NCBI GenBank assembly: GCA_945865935.1
Contig: CAMBFI010000003.1
Location: forward strand, 117,754-181,753
Direction: 5' to 3'
Source of the DNA: Bordetella parapertussis
Lineage (GTDB): Bacteria; Pseudomonadota; Gammaproteobacteria; Burkholderiales; Burkholderiaceae_B
Length of the DNA: 64,000 nt
The translations under genes and the position numbers were made by a program. The notes under the pieces were generated by a model, which was not told where the DNA came from, ran no database searches, and saw only the letters and a program-made list of their open reading frames with translations. Numbering within the stretch: position 1 is the first letter of the stretch; each line of letters opens with the position of its first letter. Positions 19,098 through 28,432 of this stretch are shown piece by piece.

Positions 19098-22000
19098 TCA
19101 CGCAGCTTCAGCGGCAAGCTGCAAAGCGGATTCAATATCAACAGCCACGATACGAGACACGCCTCGTTCTTGCATCGTAACGCCAATCAACTGCCGAGCC
19201 ATCTGCATCGCAATCTTATTGTGAGAAATAAACAAGAACTGCGTATGCTCAGCCATACTACCCACTAAGTTTGCATATCGTTCAGTATTGGCGTCATCAA
19301 GCGGCGCATCCACCTCATCGAGCAAGCAAAAGGGTGCGGGGTTGAGCTTAAATAATGCAAACACCAGCGCAGTCGCGGTGAGCGCTTTTTCGCCACCAGA
19401 CAGCAGATGGATCGATGTATTGCGTTTGCCCGGAGGCTGGGCCATCACCTGCACACCCGCATCCAGAATTTCGTCGCCCGTCATGATGAGACGCGCCTCT
19501 CCGCCGCCGAAGAGCTTGGGGAAGAGTTCACCGAAGTGCGTATTCACTTCATTGAAGGTGGTCTGCAAAAGGTCGCGGGTCTCGCGGTCGATCTTACGGA
19601 TCGCGTCTTCAAGGGTGTCGATCGCAGTCTGCAAGTCAAGGTATTGTGCGTCGAGATAGCCTTTGCGTTCACGCGACTCCGTTAACTCGTCCAATGCCGC
19701 CAGATTGACGGAACCCAGTGACTCTATTTTCTTGGTGACACGCTGTACCTCGGACTGCAGCCAAGCGGGGCGCTGCCACTCTTCGGTCTGTTCCGCAATC
19801 ACCGCTTGCACGGCGACGCGATCTACCTGACGCTCATTGAGTTGCTCGGCAAACTGCTCGGAGGCCAAGCGCGCGGCTTGCTCTTGCAACTGCAGTTGCA
19901 TGATGCGCTCGCGGCGGGGCTCGAGGGAGCGCTCCATAGTGAGTCGCTCTTCATCGGCCTCACGTAATTGTGCAGCCAACGTATCCATTTCGATTCGTAA
20001 GCGACCCAACGTCTCTTCGCGCTCGGCGCGTATTTCTAGCGCATCTTGTAAGCCCGCTTCGGCCGCTGCGGCATCGAGTGTGGCAAGCTCATCTTCCTGC
20101 CCAGCCAGCTCTTGTTGGGCACGCGCCGACTGTTCAATGGCCAGTTGCAAATTACGCTGCAGCTCGGCAATCCGCGCACGGACGCCGCGCTCATTGAATT
20201 CAGCTTCTTGTGCGCCACGCTCTTGATCACGCAAGCGATTGCGCGCGGTCTCAGCCTCCTCGAACAAAGCTTCGCCAGCCATTTCAGCCTCGGAATACGC
20301 CTCTTGTTGAACACCGATCTCAGCGTCCAGTTCTTCAAAGCGCACTTCAGCTTCGAGTTTTGCTGCAGTCAGTTCTTCTTGTTGCGAGATGACTTCAGCG
20401 ATGTCTTGCTCAAGTCGGCCTGAACGTTCACGCGTCTGCTCCACTAGCTGCTGCAAGCGTGTGTGCTCTAACTGCAGGTCGTGCAGGCGACGGGTAATTT
20501 CTGCCACGCGTTGCCTTGCAGGAGGCAAGGCTTGCGATACCTGCTGCCAGGCTGACTCAGCTTGCGCGACAGCCGAGCGCGATTGGTCGGCGATTAGTTG
20601 ATGCGCTTTAAGCTCGCGCCGAAGGTTCTCAATCTCTTGTTGACGCGCGAGCAAGCCTGCCTGCTCGGAGTCAGGTGCGTAAAAACGCACACTATGGGCA
20701 TCTATTAAATGACCACCTTGCACGACAAGCACCGCCCCCGTAGGCAAGCTTGCTCTGGCGGCGATCGCCTGCGCCACGTCTTTGGCGATGTAGACATGAC
20801 CCAGCCAAGTCTGCAACAAGGTACGCAGTTCTGGATCCGTAATGCGCAGCACTGTCGTCAAGGGCTCCATTCCAGCTGGCGCAGCGCCAGCCGGCGCAGC
20901 GACAGGCAACTGATAGAACGCGAGACGCGCAGGGGGCGCATCCGCTGCAAAGGCGCGCGCCCAATCAAGGTTACGTACCTCAAGCCCTGTCATGCGCTCG
21001 TTCAGAACGGCTTCAAGTGCTGTTTCCCAGCCTGGCTCAACATGCAACTTCTGCCACAAGCGACCCAACTGACTGAGTTCATGCTTAGCAAGCCAGGGCT
21101 CGAGTGCACCTTTCTTTTGCACATCTTCTTGTAAGCGCACGAGCGCAGATAAACGAGCGTCCAGGCGGGCGAGTGTCTCGGCCTCGATCTGCGCTTGCTG
21201 CTGAACCTGAGCACGGCGCGCGTCAGCCTCTGGCAATTTGTCTTCGAGTTCAGTGAGGGTGCCCAGGGATTCCTCGAGCAACTCCTCGGTTGCCACTTTG
21301 TCACCCGTCAATTGCGCGAGCGCAGCCGTGTCAGGCGTTTCAACGCCTTTGAGTTCAAGGGCCAGCCGTTCGCGTCGCAGTTCAAGTCCTTGCAGCTGGC
21401 GATCTGAATCCCGCTGCGTCTGCGCAACCAACGCAAGGCTTTGCTCGACACGCGCCAAGGTGGCACGCAACTCTTCACGCTCGAGCGCGGCTTGCCGCAC
21501 ACGCGCCTCAATGTCAGGCAAACCCTCCTGCGCCGCCTGTGCCAAGTCGCGTGCTTCTTCAGCACGCGCTGCGCTCGTCATCAGCTCGTCTTCACCTTCT
21601 TGGATTTGTACTTGACAATGTTCCTGCTGCGTCGCCCATTCCGTCAATTGTGTCTGTAGCTGCGTGCGACGGGTCAATACCCGATTACGCGACTCGACCA
21701 CGTGACGAATCTCGGCCTCGAGGCTGCTCACTTTTGCATTCGCTTCGTACAACTGTCCCTGCGCGGCGTGCACCGCATCGCCCGCGGCATAGTGCGCCTG
21801 GCGACGTGACTCAAGCGCAGCTTCGCTCGCGCGCAGCCCAGCCATCGAGGCTTCAAGCTCGGTGTGCGCGCGCTCAATATCCTGTTGGGTCCGGTCGCGC
21901 TCAATATGAGCGGCCGCTTCTTTCAGGAACCACAATGCATTTTGTTTGCTTTCACCTTCAGACTGCAGGCTGCGGTATTCGCGCGCCACTTCGGCTTGCG

Positions 22001-22628
22001 ACTCAAGCTTTTCAAGCTGCGAAGTGAGTTCGCGCAGAATATCCTCTACGCGCACGAGGTTCTCACGCGTGTCGGACAAACGATTTTCTGTTTCGCGGCG
22101 GCGTTCCTTGTAACGCGACACCCCCGCGGCCTCTTCCAAATAAACACGTAGTTCTTCGGGCTTGGCTTCGATCAGGCGGCTGATCATGCCTTGACCAATA
22201 ATCGCGTAACCACGCGACCCTAAGCCGGTTCCTAAGAAAATATCATGGACATCCCGGCGACGAACCAACTGGTTATTGATGAAGTAGCTACTGGTGCCAT
22301 CGCGCGTCAAGACGCGACGCACAGCGATTTCGGCGTAAGTCGCCCATTGCCCGGAGGCCCGACCATCCGAGTTATCAAACACCAGCTCAACCGACGCTCT
22401 AGCCGACGGCTTACGCTCCCCGGAGCCACTAAAAATCACATCCTGCATGGATTCCCCACGCAGCTCAGAGGCGCGGCTTTCGCCCATCACCCAGCGGACG
22501 GCGTCGATAATATTCGATTTACCGCAACCATTGGGGCCAACGACCCCCACTAACTGACTGGGGGTTGGGATCACCGTTGGATCGACAAAAGACTTAAATC
22601 CGGCAAGTTTGATCTGGGTCAGACGCAC
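19098..22628 (-). CDS. smc: Chromosome segregation ATPase SMC
   Basis: An 1176-residue SMC protein. The N-terminal Walker A is GPNGCGKSN at residues 31-39, followed by SxSE-type residues and DVIFSGSGERKP. Long coiled coils flank a hinge at about residues 500-660. The C-terminal head has the signature LLSGGEKALTA and Walker B CLLDEVDAPLDD. Conserved Gly residues of the hinge are visible (VVQGGHLIDAH). It organises and segregates the chromosome with ScpA/ScpB, not encoded here. The start is the GTG at 22628 (then RLTQIKLAGFKSF), the standard N-terminus; no strong ribosome site is seen. First gene of the smc-zipA-ligA operon. Confidence 0.97.
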   Translation of the reverse strand: MRLTQIKLAGFKSFVDPTVIPTPSQLVGVVGPNGCGKSNIIDAVRWVMGESRASELRGESMQDVIFSGSGERKPSARASVELVFDNSDGRASGQWATYAEIAVRRVLTRDGTSSYFINNQLVRRRDVHDIFLGTGLGSRGYAIIGQGMISRLIEAKPEELRVYLEEAAGVSRYKERRRETENRLSDTRENLVRVEDILRELTSQLEKLESQAEVAREYRSLQSEGESKQNALWFLKEAAAHIERDRTQQDIERAHTELEASMAGLRASEAALESRRQAHYAAGDAVHAAQGQLYEANAKVSSLEAEIRHVVESRNRVLTRRTQLQTQLTEWATQQEHCQVQIQEGEDELMTSAARAEEARDLAQAAQEGLPDIEARVRQAALEREELRATLARVEQSLALVAQTQRDSDRQLQGLELRRERLALELKGVETPDTAALAQLTGDKVATEELLEESLGTLTELEDKLPEADARRAQVQQQAQIEAETLARLDARLSALVRLQEDVQKKGALEPWLAKHELSQLGRLWQKLHVEPGWETALEAVLNERMTGLEVRNLDWARAFAADAPPARLAFYQLPVAAPAGAAPAGMEPLTTVLRITDPELRTLLQTWLGHVYIAKDVAQAIAARASLPTGAVLVVQGGHLIDAHSVRFYAPDSEQAGLLARQQEIENLRRELKAHQLIADQSRSAVAQAESAWQQVSQALPPARQRVAEITRRLHDLQLEHTRLQQLVEQTRERSGRLEQDIAEVISQQEELTAAKLEAEVRFEELDAEIGVQQEAYSEAEMAGEALFEEAETARNRLRDQERGAQEAEFNERGVRARIAELQRNLQLAIEQSARAQQELAGQEDELATLDAAAAEAGLQDALEIRAEREETLGRLRIEMDTLAAQLREADEERLTMERSLEPRRERIMQLQLQEQAARLASEQFAEQLNERQVDRVAVQAVIAEQTEEWQRPAWLQSEVQRVTKKIESLGSVNLAALDELTESRERKGYLDAQYLDLQTAIDTLEDAIRKIDRETRDLLQTTFNEVNTHFGELFPKLFGGGEARLIMTGDEILDAGVQVMAQPPGKRNTSIHLLSGGEKALTATALVFALFKLNPAPFCLLDEVDAPLDDANTERYANLVGSMAEHTQFLFISHNKIAMQMARQLIGVTMQERGVSRIVAVDIESALQLAAEAA

Positions 22629-22742
22629 AATAAGGGCACAATTTGGGATGGAATCCTTGAGATCATAACCGAGCTCGAGCCGATCGATTTGTTCAGGTAT
22701 TATTCAGACACCCCGCACTAGGATGGGTAAACTAAATTTAGG

Positions 22743-24086
22743 ATGCGACTCTTGAATCGAGGCTTCTACACTGTCATGGCAGCCCAGGCGCTGTCGTCAC
22801 TTGCGGACAACGCACTTTTTATTGCCGCCATCGCACTGATCCAACAATTAGAGGGCCCCGACTGGATGGCCCCTATGATGAAGTGGTCGTTTGCGGCGTC
22901 GTATGTGCTGTTAGCCGCGTTCGTCGGAGCAATCTCGGACTCCTTCCCCAAAGGGCGAGTCATGTTCATGACCAACTTCATCAAGGTCAGCGGTTGTTTA
23001 CTCATGTTTTCTTATGCGCTGCTTGGCCTCACTCAAGAAGGTCAGGTGTCCTTGGTCTGCGTAGCCTACGCCCTAGTAGGTATCGGCGCTGCCGCCTACT
23101 CCCCTGCCAAATACGGCATCGTGACGGAAATGCTACCTCCGCTTCAGTTGGTCAAAGGCAATAGCTGGATCGAAGGACTGACCATTCTGTCCATCATCAT
23201 GGGAACAGTTGTCGGCGGTATCTTGGTCTCGCCCGGCGTTTCTGGCTGGCTACTCAAGCACCCGATGATCAATAGCCTCGTGGCAACGCCGGCCGAGGCG
23301 GCCATTCTTGTGATCTCCTTCATCTACATCGCGGCCGCGCTTTGCAACCTGATGATCCCCAAGACAGGCATCGTCTATCCCACGCAGCAAAAGAGTCCGA
23401 TCAAGCTCATCAAAGCATTCGCCGGCTATGTCCGCATTCTTTGGGCAGACAAGCTGGGCCAAATATCGCTAGGAGTCACAACTTTATTTTGGGGTGCGGG
23501 CGCGACGCTTCAACTCATCGTGATCGAATGGGGGAGTGACCACCTCGGTTATCGGCTGGATCAGGCTTCCATTTTGATGGGGGTCACCGCACTCGGAACC
23601 ATCGGAGGCTCAATCTTGGCGGGGCGCGTGTCGCTGCGCAGCGCACTGGGGGTCTTGCCGCTTGGTGTGGCCATGGGATTTATCGTCATGCTCATGCCGT
23701 TTGTGGACCCAAGCTGGACAATCAATGTGCTGGGGGTCGAACTCCCTTGGACGGCCTATGTTCTGTTGATCTTGATTGGTCTGACATCGGGCTATTTTGT
23801 GGTGCCGATGAACGCGCTCTTGCAGCACCGCGGCCACGTATTGCTTTCCGCCGGGCATTCCATTGCTGTGCAAAACTTCAATGAGCAACTCAATATTCTG
23901 CTCATGGTCGCGGTCTACACCGTCATGCTTTGGCTGGATATGCCCATCAACGTCATCATCTGGATCTTCGGGCTCTTGGTGGCGACCCTCATGGTGGTGA
24001 TGATTCGCTGGAACAACCTGAACCTACGAAGAGACCCTAACCTGCTCGATCAGATTGGCCAAGAGGGGCACGGCAAAGCGCTTTAA
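22743..24086 (+). CDS. lplT: Lysophospholipid transporter LplT (MFS)
   Basis: A 447-residue MFS transporter with about 12 hydrophobic segments. The start NRGFYTVMAAQALSSLADNALFIAAIAL is typical of LplT, which flips lysophospholipids across the inner membrane for reacylation. Further family motifs are YSPAKYGIVTEMLP and VPMNALLQHRGH. In enterobacteria lplT sits beside the acyltransferase gene aas; here no acyltransferase gene adjoins it, so the partner must be elsewhere. Transcribed away from smc with a 114-bp gap. Its last 50 bp overlap the convergent uracil-DNA glycosylase gene. Confidence 0.92.
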   Translation: MRLLNRGFYTVMAAQALSSLADNALFIAAIALIQQLEGPDWMAPMMKWSFAASYVLLAAFVGAISDSFPKGRVMFMTNFIKVSGCLLMFSYALLGLTQEGQVSLVCVAYALVGIGAAAYSPAKYGIVTEMLPPLQLVKGNSWIEGLTILSIIMGTVVGGILVSPGVSGWLLKHPMINSLVATPAEAAILVISFIYIAAALCNLMIPKTGIVYPTQQKSPIKLIKAFAGYVRILWADKLGQISLGVTTLFWGAGATLQLIVIEWGSDHLGYRLDQASILMGVTALGTIGGSILAGRVSLRSALGVLPLGVAMGFIVMLMPFVDPSWTINVLGVELPWTAYVLLILIGLTSGYFVVPMNALLQHRGHVLLSAGHSIAVQNFNEQLNILLMVAVYTVMLWLDMPINVIIWIFGLLVATLMVVMIRWNNLNLRRDPNLLDQIGQEGHGKAL

Positions 24087-24894
24087 GGCGTTGCAGATCT
24101 TTCCAGGCAGCGGCTTTCTCGCTGGGGTGGCTCAGCAGGTAGGACGGGTTGTAGCTCACGACCAACGGAATCTCTCTGCCGTCCACCTGAAGGCTGTGAG
24201 TGCGTTCACGCAAAGTTTGCAAGGGCTCTTCACTCCCCAAGAGGGCCTGCGCAGCAAAACGCCCCAACGCCAAGATTGTGAAGGGCTGTTGCAAAGCGAT
24301 CTCTCGCATCAAATAAGGCTGACACGCCAGAACCTCTTCAGGACGAGGATTGCGATTACCTGTGGGGCGACATTTAATAATCGTGGTCACATAGGCATCA
24401 TGCCCTCGCCCACTTTGAATCGCAGCCAACATATTATCTAGCAGAACACCTGGTCGCCCCATAAAGGGCTTACCTTGCCGATCATCCTGCTCACCCGGCG
24501 CTTCGCCCACCACCATAATGGCCGGTTGCGTGACCCCTTCTCCCATCACCGCCTGCTGCCGCGCTGTGCAAAGCCCGCAGGCCTGACAGGCACGAACCGC
24601 TGCCGATAAGGTTGTCATGTCTGACAACGCAGCGAGCTGCTCGGGGGATTGCGCCGCCTGGATAACCACCTTGGTCTTAACGGCCGCAGGAGCCCCTCTA
24701 CCGGGACGTGCGGGTGCAGCAGTTATGGGGGCAGTGCCGGGCGCAGGTGCAGCCGAAGCACGTCTAGGGACAGACGCGGGCTCCAGCACCGTCGGACTCG
24801 CCGCAGGTACCCACGGCTTCTCGATACCGAGCTCTGCCAGCCAAGCGACTTGCAGCGAACTCAGTGAAAGCGGTGAAGGACGGGTATCTGTCAT
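24037..24894 (-). CDS. Family 4 uracil-DNA glycosylase (iron-sulfur type)
   Basis: A 285-residue base-excision-repair enzyme that removes uracil from DNA. The N-terminal 90 residues are Ala/Pro-rich and poorly conserved. The catalytic domain starts near CQACGLC, and the four Fe-S Cys appear to be the two in that motif plus KCRP and VLACQPYL. The active-site motif GEAPGEQDDRQGKPFMGRPG and the late VVSYNPSYLLSHP (equivalent of the HPS loop) are clear. Family 4 enzymes in Burkholderiales often carry this low-complexity extension. The 3' end overlaps lplT by 50 bp in the opposite orientation. Downstream of tsaB-rimI by 26 bp. Confidence 0.92.
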   Translation of the reverse strand: MTDTRPSPLSLSSLQVAWLAELGIEKPWVPAASPTVLEPASVPRRASAAPAPGTAPITAAPARPGRGAPAAVKTKVVIQAAQSPEQLAALSDMTTLSAAVRACQACGLCTARQQAVMGEGVTQPAIMVVGEAPGEQDDRQGKPFMGRPGVLLDNMLAAIQSGRGHDAYVTTIIKCRPTGNRNPRPEEVLACQPYLMREIALQQPFTILALGRFAAQALLGSEEPLQTLRERTHSLQVDGREIPLVVSYNPSYLLSHPSEKAAAWKDLQRLKALCRAPLGQSDRAG

Positions 24895-24920
24895 AAATGA
24901 GGACGGCTTTGCCTAGGGAC

Positions 24921-26159
24921 TCAAGACTGCTCGAATACTTTTTTCAGTACCAGCGCATCTTCACGCTGGGCTCTTCCTGCAGGATAGTAATCCCGACGCA
25001 CTCCGATCTGCACAAAACCTTGCTTGGCATAAAAAGCGAGCGCCTGAAGATTGGAGGGTCGGACCTCGAGCAACAGACCCTCTGCACCGAACTGACGGGC
25101 ACTGCGCGCAGCCTGCTCCAAGAGTTGTCGACCAAGGCCTTTGCCCTGCCGCTCGCGTGCAACGGCAATCACGAGGATGTGCGCGAGATCGGGCGCTAGC
25201 ATCGCGATACAAAAGCCAATGAGCTCGTCATCCTGTCGTAACACCCAGGCAGAATAGCCTGCGGCGAGCGCATCCTCAAAGTTCTTGGCCGTCCAAGGAA
25301 ACGATTGCACCGCAGATTCCAGTGCCACCACCTCTGGCAAATCGGCGACAGTCATCGGCAAGAGCGCAACCGCTGTGGGCGCATGCGCGCGCGGGTTGCC
25401 GCCAAGCCCTGCCGCACGCTCAGCCGTCGTAAAGGCAACCTTATCGCGCAAATAAAATGGCGCCGCTTGTTCTGGTGGCACGGCCTGGCCTTGTTTGAAG
25501 GCGCGCAAAGCTAAAGGCGCCATCGCTTGCGCATTTGGCCGAGCGGTTAAATCATCTTCGATCCACTGTTCGGGCAACCCGACTCGAGCCCCCAACACAC
25601 TCCAACCTTCTCCCACCAAACACACGTTAGGAACATGCGCGACTTCAGCGGTTGCACGCTGCAACCACAGCGCTGCGCGTTGCGAAACAAATAGCGGGGC
25701 GTCCACGGCCGCCATCAGCACAGGCGGCTGCAAGACCAACAAGCCCTGTGCAGGCGTATCCACGTAGGCTGCAAAGTAAATCTCTTCCATGCGCGCATCC
25801 AGCGCAGCCAATATCAGCTGGCCAGGGTGCCTCACGCTCGCCGTCGCCGCCACAGCAAGCAAGGCTCCCACTGAGATCACGGGGAGCCCCAATGCCAAAC
25901 CGAGACCTTGCGCCACGCCACACGCCACGCGTATCCCGGTGAAGGCGCCAGGGCCCTGACCAAACGCCACTGCGCTGAGCGCATGACGGGAGACCGTACA
26001 CTCCTCCAACAACGCCTCGATCAAGGGCAATACATTGGCTGCGTGCCCCGAGGTTCCTTCCAGTGCGCGTTGCGTGGTGGTGCACTGACCGTCGCGCTCG
26101 GACACAAGCGCCACTGTGCACAACGTGGTCGAAGTTTCGATCGCAAGAATATGTGTCAT
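24921..26159 (-). CDS. Fused TsaB (tRNA t6A) / RimI (S18 N-acetyltransferase)
   Basis: One 412-residue polypeptide joins two usually separate proteins. Residues 1 to about 255 are TsaB: ILAIETSTTLCTVAL at the start, then FGQGPGAFTGIRVACGVAQGL and LVGEG. TsaB is the dimerisation partner of TsaD for N6-threonylcarbamoyladenosine in ANN-decoding tRNAs. Residues about 262-412 are a GNAT acetyltransferase of the RimI type, with the acetyl-CoA loop VARERQGKGLGRQLL and LEVRPSNLQALAFYAKQGF. The frame is continuous with no stop or shift at the join. I start at ATG 26159 (MTHILAIETS); an ATG at 26201 adds a non-conserved leader. Such fusions are known in Bordetella-like genomes. Confidence 0.93.
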   Translation of the reverse strand: MTHILAIETSTTLCTVALVSERDGQCTTTQRALEGTSGHAANVLPLIEALLEECTVSRHALSAVAFGQGPGAFTGIRVACGVAQGLGLALGLPVISVGALLAVAATASVRHPGQLILAALDARMEEIYFAAYVDTPAQGLLVLQPPVLMAAVDAPLFVSQRAALWLQRATAEVAHVPNVCLVGEGWSVLGARVGLPEQWIEDDLTARPNAQAMAPLALRAFKQGQAVPPEQAAPFYLRDKVAFTTAERAAGLGGNPRAHAPTAVALLPMTVADLPEVVALESAVQSFPWTAKNFEDALAAGYSAWVLRQDDELIGFCIAMLAPDLAHILVIAVARERQGKGLGRQLLEQAARSARQFGAEGLLLEVRPSNLQALAFYAKQGFVQIGVRRDYYPAGRAQREDALVLKKVFEQS

Positions 26160-26258
26160 GCCGCAATTGTAATGAAGCGGCTGCGAGCAAGCGAAAGGCA
26201 CTGCGCAGGAAACAAATCATGACAATCAGCACGCTGCGCGCGACGAGCCTGATACATC

Positions 26259-26306
26259 TTGTAACAACTTCACGATTCGCTTTTTTTCATTTGTAAAACC
26301 TTGTAA
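26259..26306 (+). promoter_or_regulatory. Three TTGTAA half-sites upstream of the RisA-like gene
   Basis: TTGTAA occurs at 26259-26264, 26291-26296 and 26301-26306. The last two are exactly 10 bp apart, the phasing expected for tandem binding by OmpR-family regulators. They lie about 45-90 bp before the start of the OmpR-type gene, so autoregulation is plausible (inference). Confidence 0.4.
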
Positions 26307-26349
26307 GCGAGACGCTGCAAACGACCCAAGCGCGGTTACATTTTCACTC

Positions 26350-27084
26350 ATGAATACTTTATATACTTCCCCTCCCCGCAAAATCCTCGTCGTAGACGAC
26401 GACTCGCGCCTGCGCGAACTACTGCGCCGCTACCTGACCGAACAAGGCTTCGTCATCCAAGTTGCTGAAAACGCTCGTGAAATGACCAAAATCTGGTATC
26501 GCGAACACATTGATCTGTTGATTTTGGACCTGACACTGCCTGGCGAAGATGGTCTGTCCGTCTGCCGCCGTCTCCGTGCAAGCCACGACAACACCCCCAT
26601 CATCATGCTGACTGCCAAGGCCGAAGAGATCGATCGAATTGTTGGACTCGAAATGGGCGCGGACGACTATTTATCTAAGCCCTTTAACCCACGCGAACTC
26701 TTGGCACGCATCAATGCCATCTTGCGCCGCCGCAGCGTCGACGAACATCCTGGCGCACCGAGCCAAGAAAATGAATCCATCCACTTTGGGCCCTACGTTT
26801 TAAGTCTGTCGACCCGCACCCTCTTACGCAACGACTCAGTCATCCCCATCACCACCGGGGAATTCTCCGTTCTCAAGGTCTTTGCACGCCACCCGCGCAT
26901 CCCTTTGTCTCGCGACAAACTCATGGAGCTCGCACGCGGCAGAGATTACCGCGCCTACGACCGCAGTCTAGACGTTCAGATATCACGCTTGCGCAAAATG
27001 CTAGAAAACAATCCGTCCAAACCCGCCTACATACAGACGGTCTGGGGGCTCGGCTATGTGTTTGTGCCCGACGGTCGCTACTAA
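26350..27084 (+). CDS. OmpR-family response regulator, RisA-like
   Basis: A 244-residue two-domain regulator. The receiver domain (residues 10-125) has the acidic pocket VVDDDSR, phosphoacceptor D60 (LLILDLTLPGEDG), switch Thr in MLTAK, and Lys in YLSKPFNPREL. A winged-helix DNA-binding domain covers about 150-240 (ending TVWGLGYVFVPDG). Length, the start MNTLY...PPRKILVVDDDSRLRELLRRYL and LEMGADDY resemble Bordetella RisA, which controls acid tolerance and persistence genes. In RisA/RisS systems a histidine kinase gene usually adjoins; here ispF follows in the opposite direction 25 bp later, so the regulator stands alone. Gene symbol withheld because OmpR paralogues are similar. Confidence 0.88.
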   Translation: MNTLYTSPPRKILVVDDDSRLRELLRRYLTEQGFVIQVAENAREMTKIWYREHIDLLILDLTLPGEDGLSVCRRLRASHDNTPIIMLTAKAEEIDRIVGLEMGADDYLSKPFNPRELLARINAILRRRSVDEHPGAPSQENESIHFGPYVLSLSTRTLLRNDSVIPITTGEFSVLKVFARHPRIPLSRDKLMELARGRDYRAYDRSLDVQISRLRKMLENNPSKPAYIQTVWGLGYVFVPDGRY

Positions 27085-27109
27085 GTACACCAACGACCCA
27101 CGCACGCGT

Positions 27110-27616
27110 TTAAGACTGACTCGAGACCTCCAAGGCCCTGAGCAAAACAACTGCGTTGACCGCGATCCCTTCTTGGCGACCCAGATGACCGAGCCCTTCA
27201 TTTGTTTTCGCTTTGACATTGACGTCTTGTAACGAGACGCCTAAGTCAGCAGAGATATTGGCGACCATCGCCGCCGCATACGGCCCAATCTTGGGTTGCT
27301 GCGCATGGATCGTTGCATCCACATTCACGAGCGCCCAGCCCGCTTGTTGGACGAGTCGATAGGCCTCGCGTAACAACACGCGACTATCGGCCCCGTTAAA
27401 GACGGGATCCGTGTCCGGAAAATGCCGACCAATGTCGCCTAAGCCGGCAGCGCCAAGCAAGGCATCCGTAATGGCATGTAGCAGCGCATCCGCGTCGGAG
27501 TGGCCTTTTAAACCGTGCGAGTGCGCAAGCGTGACGCCACCCAAAATCAGCGGTCGCCCTTCAACCAAGGCATGCACATCAAACCCCTGCCCAATCCGAA
27601 ACGCAAAATGACTCAT
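27110..27616 (-). CDS. ispF: 2-C-methyl-D-erythritol 2,4-cyclodiphosphate synthase IspF
   Basis: A 168-residue MEP-pathway enzyme that cyclises CDP-ME-2-phosphate with loss of CMP. Zn ligands are in GFDVHAL and [26 protein letters not shown]. The CMP-binding end includes [21 protein letters not shown]. The ATG at 27616 overlaps the ispD stop (ATGA) and gives the standard start [13 protein letters not shown]; a longer form from 27652 would be inside ispD. ispD-ispF coupling is typical of proteobacteria. Confidence 0.96.
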   Translation of the reverse strand: MSHFAFRIGQGFDVHALVEGRPLILGGVTLAHSHGLKGHSDADALLHAITDALLGAAGLGDIGRHFPDTDPVFNGADSRVLLREAYRLVQQAGWALVNVDATIHAQQPKIGPYAAAMVANISADLGVSLQDVNVKAKTNEGLGHLGRQEGIAVNAVVLLRALEVSSQS

Positions 27617-28359
27617 AGCCAAGATTCCACCCATTCGAAGTCGTCGGGCCACGTGATCTTGGTATTGCGACCTGATCCGGGTACCAGTAGCGGCGCGAAG
27701 CCGGCAGCTTCCATCGCCTGCGCTTCATCTGTCGGCATATTGTCTGTGTTCGCTGTCTGGGCCAGCACACGTTCGAGCGCCGCGCGCAATAAGCCTGCAC
27801 GAAACATTTGCGGTGTCTGCGCGAGCCAGAGCCGATCGCGTGCGAGCGTGGTCTCTACCGCGGCAATGCCTGAGGGTGCGGAGGCAACGGTGCGCGCGCG
27901 CTTGACCGTGTCCGCAACGGAGAGGGCAAGCAAACCACCCACACCATTGGGCAGGCAAGCATCAATCAGGCGTCCTAGCGCATCAGCAGGCAGGCCAGGG
28001 CGCGCGGCGTCGTGCACAAGCGCCCAGTCATGAGGCGCGAGCTGCGCGTCGCACAGCGCGTTGTAGACGGTCTGTGCGCGTGTTTCGCCCCCACAAGGGA
28101 CGCAGACGACACGGGCCAAGCCTTCAAGTACCTCAACGGCTTGATCGTCCTCTGGCGCGACGGCCACGCGGACTTGATCAATCCGTGTGTCGACCAGCAA
28201 CGCCTGCACCGTGCGTCTAAGCATGGCTTGCCCCGCAAGTAAGCGATACTGCTTCGGAACGGGTGCTTCATGCCCCCTAAGCGCACGTGCGCCAATCCCT
28301 GCAGCGGGCACGAGTGCGACTAGGCGATCTTGCGGTTTTAAGGGTTCTGTGCGGCTCAT
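27613..28359 (-). CDS. ispD: 2-C-methyl-D-erythritol 4-phosphate cytidylyltransferase IspD
   Basis: A 248-residue cytidylyltransferase making CDP-methylerythritol in isoprenoid synthesis. The CTP-binding glycine-rich loop ([10 protein letters not shown]) near residue 18 is followed by the conserved Lys in [15 protein letters not shown]. Later motifs are [15 protein letters not shown] and [10 protein letters not shown], with [11 protein letters not shown] near the C-terminus. The loop carries IGAR where many orthologues have GxG-SR, so one conserved Gly/Ser position differs slightly. Divergent from mfd with a 73-bp gap that should hold both promoters. Confidence 0.94.
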   Translation of the reverse strand: MSRTEPLKPQDRLVALVPAAGIGARALRGHEAPVPKQYRLLAGQAMLRRTVQALLVDTRIDQVRVAVAPEDDQAVEVLEGLARVVCVPCGGETRAQTVYNALCDAQLAPHDWALVHDAARPGLPADALGRLIDACLPNGVGGLLALSVADTVKRARTVASAPSGIAAVETTLARDRLWLAQTPQMFRAGLLRAALERVLAQTANTDNMPTDEAQAMEAAGFAPLLVPGSGRNTKITWPDDFEWVESWL

Positions 28360-28432
28360 AAGCGCTTGATTTTATAATTAACTGTCTGACCGTGCCCACT
28401 TGGCGCGCACGCCCTTCTCTGGCTGGTCCTGA

